DNA of 64,000 nt from Himantopus leucocephalus (GCA_003993805.1 RSEF01000020.1:11380982-11444981), one strand, 5' to 3'; counted from the first letter of the stretch, positions 52,401-63,656 are shown. The notes: generated by a model from the letters alone, not told the origin. Program-made: numbers and translations.

Positions 52401-54077
52401 TTATTATTATTTGTTAAGCATTGTCTTATACAGCACTGAGAACATTGGGTTTCTGTCCTACATGGATCATTAATTTGGGTATGCAGTATTTTTCAAACAG
52501 TAAGTGTTCTTGATGATTAGAGAGAGATTATCACAAAGTGCTGCATTTTTATTTGGTGTTTGCTTTGGGTTTGTTTTTTTCTAAATGAAGGCACTGAGCT
52601 TCAGATTGAATCTCGTTAACTGTAGTAGACTTCTGGTTTGAGGATGAGATAAAGTATGTCAAACCACTTCATTAGGTCCTCTCTCAGCATAAATTGATTG
52701 GAAGGAGATGTAGAAAAATCTTCTGCGTGGGTTATCGCGATTCTAAGTCTACAAGGACTGTATACAACCTTCCAGTTTAAGATGGCAGTATTACCGAACC
52801 AAATTCAGGTGCCTGGGTTCTCAGACATTGTGATAGATCCTCTTCCTTTAGGATAATTCCTGTCTGCATTTGAAAGCCAAGGTAATGGACAGCTGGACTC
52901 TCAGCTTCATTAATTGAGATATATCCCATTGAAAACCAACTGATGAGGTTTTGGGTTGGCACGAGGTGGGGATTTCATATATCACTTTTTCCCCTTTGTG
53001 AGAAGGGTTCTGTAGAAGCATATTTTCATTCAAGTTAAATCAGGGTAGATTTGTGTATCTATTACTCATGCATAAAATAATAAAGGGAATAAAGTCTGGA
53101 GGTGTATCCAATAGATTCATAGTAAGAAATATCCTGAAGAGACCTTTTAGTATTATCTGACCTTGAAAGTAAACCACAATTTATTCAAATGCGATAGGAA
53201 CAGATCATATGCTTTTGGCCTTAGAATTCATAGGGTAACTATTGATAGAATTAATAACAAATAATTTTTCAGAAAAGGAGAACATATGGCTTGTTATTGC
53301 TGACTTAAGCCGCAATCAGAACATTATCTAAATAACTCCAGAATACCGGCAGTATGTTCTCAAGCATCTAGTACATTAGAGCATGACTCCTCAAATACTT
53401 TGAGACTATGTATGTTCCATTGCTGATCTCTAAACAGTGTTGTCTATGTTCTGACTTCTAATTCCATTAAAATCCTTTATATTGAGGATTTTATAAAGGC
53501 GCTGTAAAAATTTTAAGTGGGCTTGAGGTGACATTACAAATACTTAGCTTGGGAACGCTTTTTCAGAAACCGAAAAATTAATTAGTATCAGTCCAAATAC
53601 CCACAAGTCTTTTGTTCTCTTTTTTGTTTCTTGTGATGTTGGCTCTCCTGTCACTTAATTGGTCTGATTCTTTTTCAGTGTAATTTTCCAGTCCTTTACT
53701 TATGTTTCTTCAAATCTTCATGGGTTGAGTAAATAGATGCAGCGGGATGAGCAGAGAAAACATAACTTGAAAAATTTTTCCCAGTCACAGGGACAAATAT
53801 TGCAATTTTCTCCTTAAGTTTTCTGCTGATTCTAGTGATCCAGCCAGCTCTGGCTAAAGACATTTTAAAATGTTTCCAGAGGTAGGTGGGATAGTGTACA
53901 CTGGGCTGCTGCTCCCACTAGGTTGCCATGTACCTCTGCAGAAGGGAGAGGAGTTGGGACCAAGTGCACCAGCCAGGAGCCTTGGAGCACTGGGAATTTA
54001 AACATCTTACTCATCTAACCTGGCTGTTAGCCATTGTACTGCTCTCCCTTTGATTGATGTATCTATTTAAATACTTT
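49471..54077. other. Non-coding DNA
   Basis: No exon or RNA gene was recognised. The stretch contains a 12-nt direct repeat with one mismatch (GGTACAGTAACC 50864-50875 and GGTTCAGTAACC 50884-50895), a 7-bp CCTCACA/TGTGAGG hairpin (50626-50644), and a 20-T run at 51793-51812. An ATTATTATTATTTGTTAAGC segment at about 52400-52450 might be the tail of another old SINE, but I cannot confirm it. Confidence 0.65.
51793..51812. repeat. T20 homopolymer in a polypyrimidine tract
   Basis: A 20-T run is embedded in a C/T-only stretch from about 51779 to 51825. It is a likely site of sequencing-length error and replication slippage. Confidence 0.95.
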
Positions 54078-54186
54078 AGGAACTGGGACTCTCTCTCAGC
54101 AGGGGTTTGTACAGTGCATTGCATGAGGGATCCTGACCTTGTCTGGGGCCTCCTGTGTTTCTGAGAATGAAGTAATAACATAATAG
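54078..54186 (+). mobile_element. Old amniote LINE/SINE 3'-end fragment, sense
   Basis: GAACTGGGACTCTCTCTCAG, then GGGGTTTGTACAGTGCATTG, then CTTGTCTGGGGCCTCCTGTG and AGTAATAACATAATAG follow the well-known amniote order. The usual reading is 'ctggggcagggactgtctct...gtttgtacagcgcctagcacaatggggccctgatct...ggggcctctaggcgctac...aataataat'. The direction is opposite to the copies at 49385 and 55812. Confidence 0.65.
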
Positions 54187-54398
54187 ACTCCTATGTCGAA
54201 GCAACACTTTTAAAAGCTTGTATCTAACAAATGCAGTGGCTTTGAAGCACTGCTATTGCTCCAAGTTAGTAAACACAAAAAGGGGGCTAACTTCAGTTCC
54301 CCTTTCTTGGACTGCGTGCTCAGAGGAAAAAGGAGAAAGTGGCTATTTGGGAGCAAGAAAGAAGAGACTGCCTTTTATTAAAAGAAAAGCCAAAAACA

Positions 54399-54415
54399 CC
54401 CCACCCACCCACCCC
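54399..54415 (-). other. Strong G-quadruplex motif (minus strand)
   Basis: The plus strand reads four C runs of 4, 3, 3 and 4 bases separated by single A. The minus strand is therefore GGGGTGGGTGGGTGGGG, with four G runs and 1-nt loops. Oligonucleotides of this type are known to form very stable parallel G-quadruplexes. Confidence 0.9.
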
Positions 54416-54864
54416 AATAAAAAACAAAACTAAAAAACCCCTAGGCTCCACACGGTGGATCATAGAATCATAGCTCTTTGCTGAACCCCACTCTGCAGAG
54501 ATTTCTGGCTCCTTGCTGCATTTTGAAGCGCTCTTGCCATCTTGCTATTAAAATTATCCTTAGGAGACAGCCTTGTGTCTTTACTTGGCTGCCTTTGCTT
54601 TTTTTCCTATTTCTTTTTTTCCTTGATGAGTCATTCTACCAGCTTATACCCTATCATCAGATAGACCAGACAATGAAGTCACTGGGGTTGCCTGAGAGCA
54701 AAATTGGCCCATTATCCACAACCACTGTGTCTGCCTTGTCACTGATAATACACCACTCGGGCTGGCCCTCTAAGGGTGATGGAAAATCACCGGGGACAAG
54801 AAACCTCCTACCCAAACAAAAATATTTGTTGAAGTTTTGTTGTGGGTTTTTTGTTGTTTGGTTG

Positions 54865-54890
54865 TTTTTTTTTGGGGGGGGGGGGGGGGG
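54865..54890 (+). repeat. T9 followed by G17 homopolymers
   Basis: Nine T then seventeen consecutive G. Such a G run can form a quadruplex and is prone to slippage and assembly error. The exact length is uncertain. Confidence 0.9.
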
Positions 54891-55055
54891 TGGTGTTAAA
54901 TTTGGTGAAATGCCTCCATCTGAAAACAGGAAATCACACAAATAAAGCTGGTGTTATATTTTGTCAATGTAGGAGGGAGAGTAAATTATCTGATAGTGTC
55001 CCTTTACTTGTGTGCAGCAGCTTCAGCCTTATGAAATTAGCAGGACACTTTCATT

Positions 55056-55081
55056 AGTCTTCTAGTATAAACTAGAAGACT
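55056..55081. repeat. Perfect 11-bp hairpin with 4-nt loop
   Basis: AGTCTTCTAGT (55056-55066) and ACTAGAAGACT (55071-55081) are perfect complements around an ATAA loop. The match is better than chance expectation for the window (about 0.1 such stem expected with loops of 3-10 nt). No family is recognised. Confidence 0.9.
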
Positions 55082-55811
55082 TTATATTTTATATCAGAAC
55101 GTATGAGAGAGAAGGATGCTTGACAAAAATCATTGTTCATTAACTCAGTACAGAAGCAAAGTTGAACTATCATTTCTAGAGGAAGGACGTGAGCAGAGAA
55201 ATACTTGCCCCAGAGAACTTTAGTCTCAAAACAAGACACACCAAATACGAGAAGCAAACAACGCAGGGATGAGGGAAGTGACTTTTTCAAAATTGTATGC
55301 TAGGTTGATAGCTGGTTAGGAATAGTAATAAGGTTTTCTGTTTCCCAGAGAAATGTTCTTTCTGCTGAACCACAGTACCCTTCAAAGCAAGCATGAAGAG
55401 ACTCATGGCTCTGATAGTGCTGATGGCTTGTGGTCTGCTCAGTTGAAAATACAAGTTGAGATAACAAGATGCAGCTGGTCTTTTGGGATCTATAATAATC
55501 CGATGAGGAATTCCGTAATAACTGCTAATAGTAAACCTTTAACAAGTCTAACTACTTGCATCAATAAAGGACAGAAGAAAAGCAGAACAAGAAAGAAACT
55601 AAGTCTTGCAAAACCATAGCCTCCATAGAGACCTCTCTTCCTCCCTTCTGTTATTTTTAACAAGAGGAAAAGCTTTTTATTGCTTAGCTAGCCCATTCCA
55701 AGAGATGTGCCTATAAGTGTGCTTTGGAGAGACTGAAGTGGCTGAGTTTCATCATCTGTCAGGGCCGATCATTCTTTTGATTCAAAACTGGTGCAGTCAT
55801 GAATTATCTTT

Positions 55812-55905
55812 TCTTGTATCGCCCAGTGTGCCAAACACAGCTGAGCCCCATGCTTCTGTGCGCTGTATGAACTTAGTGTAAAAGGCTGCTTTCTGTTCCC
55901 ACTCT
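55812..55905 (-). mobile_element. Old amniote LINE/SINE 3'-end fragment, antisense
   Basis: TTGTATCGCCC, then AGCTGAGCCCCATGCTTCTG and CGCTGTATGAACTTAGTGTA match the reverse-complement order of the same family. The usual reading is 'ttgtattacggtagcacc...gatcagggccccattgtgctaggcgctgtacaaacatagtaag'. There is a deletion after the first block. Confidence 0.5.
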
Positions 55906-57240
55906 GTCTCCAGTCCAGGAAACAGTGCATCTCTAAAGGTGACTGAAATACGCTGGGAGAAAGGAGAATCAGACCTCCAGTGTGCTGCTTGCTTCGGCCG
56001 CTTTTTGCATCGTGTCTGCGGAGACCACAGAGACAGTCTCACTAATGCTGAGCTAGCGTCAGTTCAGTTCTCCTCCAGAAGAGAACACCCTATGTTTGCA
56101 AACTCACCCCAGGATTGCAGTCCAGAATGTGACTAGTTTCGGCTTGTACGTTAAAATCGTCTTGCACTATTTTTCCAGCCTGATTGTATCTTACCAACTG
56201 TCTGGCTGTGCCTTCCTTGCCTTTGCTATTTTGCTGTGATTCTTGCTTACACTGTTTGTCACAGTGATGGAAGATTAGCTCTGTGTGGGGTTTTTTTGCC
56301 TTTTTTTCCTCTTTCTTTTTTTTTTTTTTTCTTCTTCTCATTTTCCCAGTGTGGTATTTAGGAAGGAAGCTGAAAATATTGAACAAACTGCTGATGTCCC
56401 CAAGATTCAAATGTGTGAAAAAGACTCGTAAATGAGTCTAGCACGCTCAGAAACATTCTTAACATCTGTTCAAGCAGGAGTACCAATTCCCTTTCTCAGA
56501 AAGCACAATTTGTCCTCCCTGTTATTTTAGAACTTCATATTTATTTGGATTTGAATAATAAAGTGGAGTTAAGAAAAAGAAACTCTCTGATTACGGTTAT
56601 AGCACTTAGAGTTAGAGGTGTGGTGCGGATAATACAGAATTACAGGGTTTTAACTGCCTAGTGTCCTCAGCTTCTCCAATATTGTAAGCCTTCTCCTTAT
56701 TTAGCACTATGGAATGTGCCATGTAGTTGCCACCCGCAATTGCAAACCCTGTGGATTACGTTCCCTGAACTGGTAGGCATGGAGTTAGTGACTGTTCTTA
56801 CAGAGCAGGAAAAGGGCAAGTGTTTTCCTCTGAAAGTTTGCTACTTACTAGAATGAAGCAAAGGTGCCTTAGAACTTAATAAAAATAATGTTAGGCTTTA
56901 TTTATTTTCATATATAATCCAGATGACACAAAAATCTCACTAACTCACTTGAGTTTTGTCTGGCAGTAAACGCATCAGGATTCTGTCTCCAAAATATAGT
57001 TGCAAAACTCTCAACACTTCTGCAATTTAGTGAGAGAAAGGCTATAAATAGACAGACAGACAGAGGCACAGCAGGGAGAATCCAGGGGTCCAAGCTTCCT
57101 GTCTCTTTCTTTAATCACGGTAAAGAATTGCAGACATAAAAATGACAACTGAGAAGAAAAAAACAACTGGTAACTCTGAAAATGAAGAAAAAATAAGGAA
57201 AAATAGATGCTACATTTAAAAATGACGAGTCGTCTCAGCA

Positions 57241-57420
57241 GTTTAATGGGCTTTAAGACCGCCGCAGTAACCTTCGCTTGCTGCGGCAGGGCTCTGGGAT
57301 GAAGTCATTGCTCGGGGCAGCCGTGCTAAGCCTGCACCCGTCTCACACAGGCTTGGTGCGCTGCAAGGGGCTCTGTGCACGCAGCCCGCGGGGCGAGGAT
57401 TCTGCTGTGGGATTACCGTG
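57241..57420. other. Small CpG-rich patch
   Basis: Thirteen CpG dinucleotides fall within 180 bp of otherwise CpG-poor DNA. No promoter elements, exon or repeat family can be identified. It contains a long stem-loop (57317-57364). It could be an isolated CpG island such as an orphan regulatory element, or an unrecognised repeat. Confidence 0.7.
57317..57364. repeat. 17-bp stem-loop in CpG patch
   Basis: CGTGCTAAGCCTG (57322-57334) pairs with CAGGCTTGGTGCG (57348-57360) through 10 Watson-Crick pairs and 3 G-U type pairs. After one bulged C, GCAG (57317-57320) pairs with CTGC (57361-57364). The loop is 13 nt. The G-U pairs favour an RNA structure read from one strand. No known RNA family is recognised. 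Confidence 0.75.
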
Positions 57421-60400
57421 TGTCTTGGAGAATGGGTCAGAGCTGTTATCCTGATGTCTGTGGCTAAACCCCTCTGTTGCTCGGGACTGCAGCATGCTAT
57501 GAGCTGTGAATAGATTTTTGAGGACAGTTTTAACGCAGGTGTATGAGAAATCTGTGCAACAGCGTGAGCGTTCCAGGGAATGGAACAACTTTATTTAATT
57601 GCAATTCATCAATTAGCATTCCCCGTTCAAGTGACGTTTATTGCTACAAATGTCTTGTGATGGTAACAGTAGTGGCTCTATTGCAATTATTCCACCTTTT
57701 AAAATCCATACCACTGCTTCTTATTTCTTTTTGACAGAGAAATTATATAAGTCACAAGTCTCATTGCTGATGTGGTACTGAAAGATGAAATACTTTTCCT
57801 CTGGAAGGTTAATGTGCTGCAAGTCTCCCCATGATTAGGAACCAAAATATACCAGCAGGTGGGATGCAACAGAACAGAGTGTGTTCTGTGAAATTCAAGC
57901 TTAAAACAGGCAATAAAACTAGCAATGGTATTTCACCTTAGAGGCCTCCTGCAGGAGTGATCTATATTACCAAGAGCAAGTCCCCTGGAATATGCCTGTC
58001 CTTTCAAGAATGATGAGATTCTACAGCTTTGATAGCAGTTTTCCGACTGCATGTTGGTCCTAAAAGCCTGACAAGTGGTCTTTCCCAAGCAAGAGGGATT
58101 TTGAAAGTGACCTCTAACACCAGCACAAGGACAGCAGTTAAATCTGATTATATTTGGGTAGTATTTAACCTTTCAGGGAAGCTTGGAATTTAATGGATTC
58201 CAAGTAGAAGCCCAGAAAGTTTTGGGTTTGGTACGTGAACTATGGCTTTGTGACTTTGTCTCTTGTATTTATTTTGGACTGATTAGGATGCAATTCTGTT
58301 CAGAAACAGTTTTGCAGTTGGCCAGTTGAGCTGAACCTCCAGGTGCAAGCATCTGGCACCTGTTGGGTTTTTTTCCTGTGATTTGCCTCTCATCCCTTCT
58401 CTTTCCTGCAACAAACTAATACCTCGTTCTCCATCAAGCTACTCTGGTTGTGGGTACAGCTTGTCACAAGCTTAATATTAGACTACCTAAAACCTGCTGA
58501 ATTGTTGACATTTGGCACCCTGATTTCTGCATTTCCCTGCCATGATTTTCCATTCAAAGCATCCGATGTTTCCTACCCTGCAAGTGTGAACATTCAGTGG
58601 CCAGTTCACTAGCCTTCTGTGGTGCACGCAGCCTTCTCGTTCAGAGTCAAGTACGTGGCTATATACATTTTACTGGGTATGTAGGAAGGCCTCACAGTGG
58701 TCCCAGGTCTGAATCCAGGCCAGTGCATAGACACTTGTATAAATGTCTACACATGAGCAATTTTGCTTGACATTAGCAGCATTTTTGCACTTTTCCAGTT
58801 GATGCCCTTTGCTGGACAAGGTCCTGTGAGGTAGCCTCTTGCAGATACAAACCGATGAGTGTTAACAAACTGTTGCCACATCCACTTTCCACTGAGGTCA
58901 TGCTTGCACTCCAGCCACTGACTGGCTCTCTTTTGCTGTCACCCACCAGACTGCTACTGGCATCTTTCCATCCTGAGACGTGCACTGTTCACACTTTGCC
59001 TGAACTTGGCCTCACATTGCCCTGAATTCCTCTCTGGGACTCAAGTCTGAATGGCAGTGTTTTCCTGCCACAGAAAACCAAGAGGTTCTGGAAATAAAAG
59101 CATCTTCCAGAGACCTCTTAAAGAACAATTTCTTCTGTGATCCTAAAAAGGAAGGTCTGTATGAAAAAACATTAGAAAAGTAGTAACATCTACTCACCTT
59201 TCAGTCCAAGACTGCAAGTAAATCCTGTGAGTGTCTATGTAAGGGAGGGAGGAGGACAAGAATGAGTTAAGAGTGATAAATTATGACTGACCAAATCCAC
59301 TTGAACGATCTTCTGGTGAACAAGTTAACAGCGCTTGGCTAGTATTTTTGTGGTGGAATTTTGTAGTGGGATGGAAGAGAAGCTGTTCTCTATGGAAGGG
59401 CATACTGGGTGGGACATCACTCATGCTGTGTGAAACAGTGAATTTAGTATCAATAGTAACTACAGTACTGCTTAGACAACTCTGACTGCAGCTGTGTGGG
59501 CTATTTTACTTAGGAGGAGACAACTTAGCACTTTTCTGTTTGATAACTACAGCAAACACACCTTCTAACTTTCTGATCCATAAATCTCTCCAGCACTTGT
59601 TTCTTATTTTTCTATCCCGGTCACCAGTACATAAGCACTTGTCTCTATTTCCCAAGCAACCTCTGCTCTGTGTTCAAACGTCTCCTTTGGGGAATAGGCT
59701 CCGTCCTTCAGATTTCTTTATATTAAACTGGTAAAAACGTGAAGAAAGTCCACTGTCTGTGGCTTGTTGCGTACCTTTAGTATGATAAGAGGCTGAAGCA
59801 ATGAAAGATTGGTACTGGAAGACCTGTGTGAGAACCTGAGGGCTTACATATCACTCTGCTCTGTAACTTGTGTGAGCTGGGCCTGCAGAAATTCTGTAAA
59901 TGCCTATCTTTTTTTTTTCAGAAGCTTTGGCCCAGTAATTAAGGATTCTTCTGTTCCTATCTACTTTTGATAGCAAGGCCTATTTCATACATCTTTGTGT
60001 CCACTCCATTCTGTGCGGTTGCGAGCACATGTCATCAGTCCTCAAAAAAAAAAAAAGGACTCCTTTTATACAGAACTGAATGCAGTGATGCTAAATTCCT
60101 TTTACAGTGCAATGTCACAAGCGAGAAGAAGAGCTAGAGAATAAACTTCGCATGCATCTAACCATAAAATTTTTCTTTAGAAAAAATGTTGTATAACGGG
60201 AGCTTTGCTTTTCTCTGTTTTTCAGTCCAGTACATCTTTTTGGTTTGTTTTTTAATTCATATCTCATACTTGCAAGTCTGTCATGGCAAGGTGCAAGTGG
60301 GAAAAGTCAAGCCTTTTGGTGTAAGACAGGTCTGAAAATAACCTCAGTATTTCACAGTAAGGGGAAATCAATAAGGCCAGCAGGAAAGAGAAGAATAGCT

Positions 60401-60736
60401 GTATTAATAAACTGCGACTCTGAGTACAGTGGGGTGATGAGCTAAATGTAGCTATACCTGCAGCCTGAAAGATCATCCCAGGCACCGGAGCCAGTACGTG
60501 GTGGGAAGCTTAGAAGCATGGCCTACTTGTACCTAGACACAAAAAATGTGGGTTGCTGCGTTCTTTTTGGGGCGGGGGAGGGGCCTTTCCCCATTAGGAT
60601 ACAAAAATTATGACTCCAGAAATGTGACTTGCAGACAAACTTCCAGCTCAGAATACTAAATTACATTTTGCTCGGTAACTGGATTCTGTGAAAGCAGCAA
60701 AATGCATTTAAACTGGTCAGAGTATCTCTGATATTG

Positions 60737-60787
60737 AAAATATGCCTTGATCAAGGGCAATAAGAATAAAATAGGCCTTGATCAAGG
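60737..60787. repeat. 20-nt direct repeat containing a 12-nt palindrome
   Basis: AAAATATGCCTTGATCAAGG (60737-60756) recurs as AAAATAGGCCTTGATCAAGG (60768-60787), with 19 of 20 bases identical and a period of 31 bp. Each copy contains the perfect palindrome CCTTGATCAAGG. This is either a short local duplication or a pair of dyad-symmetric protein-binding sites about three helical turns apart. Confidence 0.9.
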
Positions 60788-61866
60788 ACACTTACGGGTG
60801 TAAGCTTTTTAAAGGAGGTAGCTGGGTGGGTGTTTTCCCTTCATACAAATGGCTGTATTGTCATTTGAGCTATGTCAGAAAGTGAATTAAATTTATACTA
60901 GATTACTGATGCCGAAGTGAGTTATTGAAAAATATTGGAGTGAGTATTACCCAAACTAGGCTCGATGACACGCATATAGAATATTTGATCAGTATGCTAG
61001 CAAGCTGAGTTCTTTTATCTCTAATTTCTCGTTGGGCTGTGTCTCCTTCTGATGTCTTAATCTGGCTGGAAAAGAATGTCCCTTATTTGTCTGTACTGCC
61101 TTGAATATTAATGCTGCCTTCTACACTGCAGTGCTTGAAACTCTGTAAGGAAACATCTTAAAGGAAGATTACACAGTGTGTTGAAATTACAGGGGGAGGA
61201 AAAGGAACGATCAATTGCATGGAAGAGGGACTATTAAGTGTATTTTTGGTGTGTATTGGAAGGGAGGGAGCAGGAAAAAGGGTTGCTATGTAGAACTATT
61301 GTTGTCTACATCATTCAAGGCTCAGACAGGCGGCTTACTTGAACGCAATACTTCTGTTCTTTAGTATATAGCTTCTGTAAGTTTTTGTAATTTCCTTGGT
61401 TCTTCTGTAACAGGACAACCTAATTAGACATGGTTAGTATTCAGACTGCATTAAACTTGATCGTGTGTACAGAAAACACTGAATCCAATTAGGGGCCACA
61501 GCAATCAGTTGAGAAGTGTGCAGGTAGGACACTTACACACTAAAATACAAATGCCTGCTGGTTTTAGAGTTTCGATTTCCTCTGCTGTTTAATGCAACGT
61601 GAGAATATGAGGGAGGAAAAGCTGCTTGCTTTTGGAGCTTTCCTGTTGCTAACAGCTCCTCTGTGAAAAGGGAGTTTGGATGGGGCTTTCACTGAAATCA
61701 ATGAGATCTGTATGTGCATATCTTAGAGTTTGGCCCCATGCAATTAACTCGACTATAAAGTTTTTTCTATTATTTGCTGTAGATGCAGAGGAAAAGGAGC
61801 TACTTGTTAAGCAAACACTTGATAGATAAAGGCTTTTGTAAACCCATGGAGCCAAATGGGTGTGCT

Positions 61867-61985
61867 AGACCAGGCTGGATAAAACCTTCAGCAAAGTTGT
61901 CTGACCTCAAAATGGACCCTGCTCTGTGTGGCTGATTGGCCTATATGACTTAGGTGCCTTCCAACATGAATTATCCTATTCTCTT
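61867..61985 (+). mobile_element. Old CR1 LINE 3' end, plus orientation
   Basis: The order GACCAGGCTGGATAAAACCT, TGACCTCAAAATGGACCCTG, TTGGCCTATATGACTTAGGT, GCCTTCCAACATGAATTATC, CTATTCTCTTTGAT follows the CR1 3'-terminal layout. The usual reading is 'gaccaggctggatgaagcct...gctttgagcaggaggttggactagatgacctcctgaggtcccttccaacctgaattattctatgatt'. It is much more diverged than the copy at 25161, so it is an older insertion. Confidence 0.75.
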
Positions 61986-62739
61986 TGATTTCTTTTGCTT
62001 GATACAGAAAGCCTAAACCCACTATGTGCATAAAGGGAAGGTGGGACCTCTTCATTTAAGTAAATGATGCATTTGATGATCTTATATTACAGAAAAGCTT
62101 TAGAAGTTAAACATTCTTATATTAAAAAATTTTTGATAAGGGAAATGAAAGCACAAAGAAAAAGATCAGAGAAAGATGAATCCCCATCACCTTTTACCTT
62201 GCAAAGTTTTAGTATCAATGACAAGCGGCAAAAAAAAAAGTACAAATAAGAAAAAGGAATGGCTGGTCTTACACAAGATCAGTTCTTGTCTCGACTCGAG
62301 ACCACTTACCCCTCAGGTACCTTCACGTTTGTAACTAGTCCACTTAGACTAGTTTAAAAAGAGTTTCGAAAGACTATATATAACCTTATCATGCGGGACT
62401 AAACTGAATTTGATGTGACGAAGATGATTCTACATATAAGAAAGCACTTGCCGGATTAGAGCTTACAGGCTATAATCAGTAATATTTTGCCGTAATACTC
62501 TTTTCCAGAAATATTCTTGGCCGCTGCCTAATTCCCTAGCCTTTTTATAGTTCCTATTAGTTCCTATAGCTTACCACATTTCTTTGACATATTTCTGCCT
62601 CTTTTTGGTTGCTGTTCTTATATTGACTTGTTACAACAGGTGATGCTGTATTAACATACCAAATAAATGTAGTTTCTGGAGTGCAATTAAGCTGCAGAGA
62701 AATGAGTAGGTAATTCCTGTGCACGACCTAAATTTCATT
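61986..62739. other. Non-coding DNA with small dyads
   Basis: No gene was recognised. Two short hairpins lie close together: GTCTCG/CGAGAC around ACT at about 62288-62302, and AACTAGTC/GACTAGTT at 62333-62354. A 10-nt tandem pair (TAGTTCCTAT) lies near 62548-62567. Confidence 0.6.
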
Positions 62740-62825
62740 CCTTGCAGTGCCACTGACTTACCATGTGACCTTGGATGAATTTCCTCATTAGGAAAATGGG
62801 GCTGATTATTTACCCCCAGGGCATA
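62740..62825 (+). mobile_element. MIR/CORE-SINE remnant, sense
   Basis: GTGCCACTGACTTACCATGT then GACCTTGGATGAATTTCCTC, ATTAGGAAAATGGGGCTGAT and TATTTACCCCCAGGG match the MIR core. The usual reading is 'gccacttactagctgtgtgaccttgggcaagt...tcagtttcctcatctgtaaaatggggataataa...tacctcatagg'. One internal segment is missing. It is old, but the word order is convincing. Confidence 0.8.
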
Positions 62826-63566
62826 GTACTACAGTGTTACAAATGACAAAAGCCGGGGAAGTACAAATTTCTTTGGAACTCTTCCAAATTCTGTCCATTG
62901 ACCATATGCTAAAAGTCATTATGGTGGAGACTCTTACCTACGCACTCTGCAGGGGGAACAGAGTATTTCATGTGCTAGTAGACGAATGTTTAATGCGTCA
63001 GTTTTGTTACTTGATTGTGGTGTGATATATTACAGGAAATCTACAGCAGAGTAGTTTTGTAATGCAGTGATGTCAATGCAGTTCATGCAGCAAGGTAAAG
63101 GATTGTGCTTAAGCTATAAATACATGCTCTTCTCTTTGCCTTACTTAAGCTAGTTCACCATTTAAACCCTGCCTGATAATGAAACAGCAGAAAATATATT
63201 AGTATGTTTGCTGTTAGTTGCTGTAAATATGGGCAAGTCTGAGCTTTTGCAGTTAGCAAAAAGCAGCAATCGTCTGCCTCTTATTTCAGATTAGACAGTA
63301 GAGGATTTGTATTACTTTGACTTGCATCTCCTTTTTCTGCTGTTGGAAGGGCCTACGCACACCAGAGCTTATCTGGTTTTGTTTGCTTGGTTTTAATTGC
63401 GTAAGCTGCTCCGATTAAAAACTCTTCTCATAGTACTCACCTTTTCTCTTTGTCATCTATAGTACTGAATTAAAAGGCAGAGACAAAGGCGTGATCTGTT
63501 GAAAGTACTCCACCACACTTACTGAGAAAAGGAAGACTTTGGTGATCATGCTATCTTTAGACTAGA
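62826..63566. other. Unique non-coding DNA
   Basis: Nothing recognisable. Short open frames only. Confidence 0.65.
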
Positions 63567-63656
63567 ATAGACTATTTCAGTTGGAAGGGACCTACAATGA
63601 TCATCTAGTCCAACTATCTGACCAATTCAGGGCTGACCAAAAGTTAAAGCCTGTTA
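63567..63656 (-). mobile_element. CR1 LINE 3' end, minus orientation
   Basis: The plus strand reads the reverse complement of a CR1 3' end: AGAATAGACTATTTCAGTTG, GAAGGGACCTACAATGATCA, TCTAGTCCAACTATCTGACC, then AGGGCTGACCAAAAGTTAAA. The tail AGAATAGA is the reverse of a TCTATTCT-type CR1 3' tail. Similarity stops abruptly after CCTGTTA, where consensus copies would continue towards 'ttaagggcattgtcc'. The next recognisable CR1 sequence, from about 63671, points the other way. Confidence 0.85.

Larger units (their letters stand above)
54187..55811. other. Non-coding DNA with G/C-run motifs
   Basis: No exon was recognised. The stretch contains the C-run motif at 54399-54415, the T9G17 run at 54865-54890 and the hairpin at 55056-55081, all listed separately. 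The 155-codon forward frame at 54478-54945 is a by-product: its C-terminal third is phenylalanine/glycine from the T and G runs. Confidence 0.65.
55906..61866. other. Non-coding DNA
   Basis: No exon or RNA gene was recognised. The stretch contains a polypyrimidine tract at 56290-56337 with a 15-T run (56316-56330), a (GACA) microsatellite at about 57049-57063, and the CpG-rich patch with a stem-loop (57241-57420). It also contains an 8-bp CTTGGAAT/ATTCCAAG hairpin (58182-58204), a 13-A run (60044-60056), a G-rich tract (60569-60583) and the duplicated palindrome at 60737-60787. Confidence 0.65.

Noticed and set aside
54461..54473. CATAGAATCATAG, identical to the antisense CR1 3' tail
   Set aside because: The bases on either side do not continue as CR1. 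It may be a minimal tail-only insertion, but 13 bases alone are not enough to call one.
54478..54945. 155-codon forward open frame, the longest in the window
   Set aside because: Its end is F/G low complexity from the T9G17 run. There is no domain, no splice context, and an equally open 94-codon frame on the other strand.
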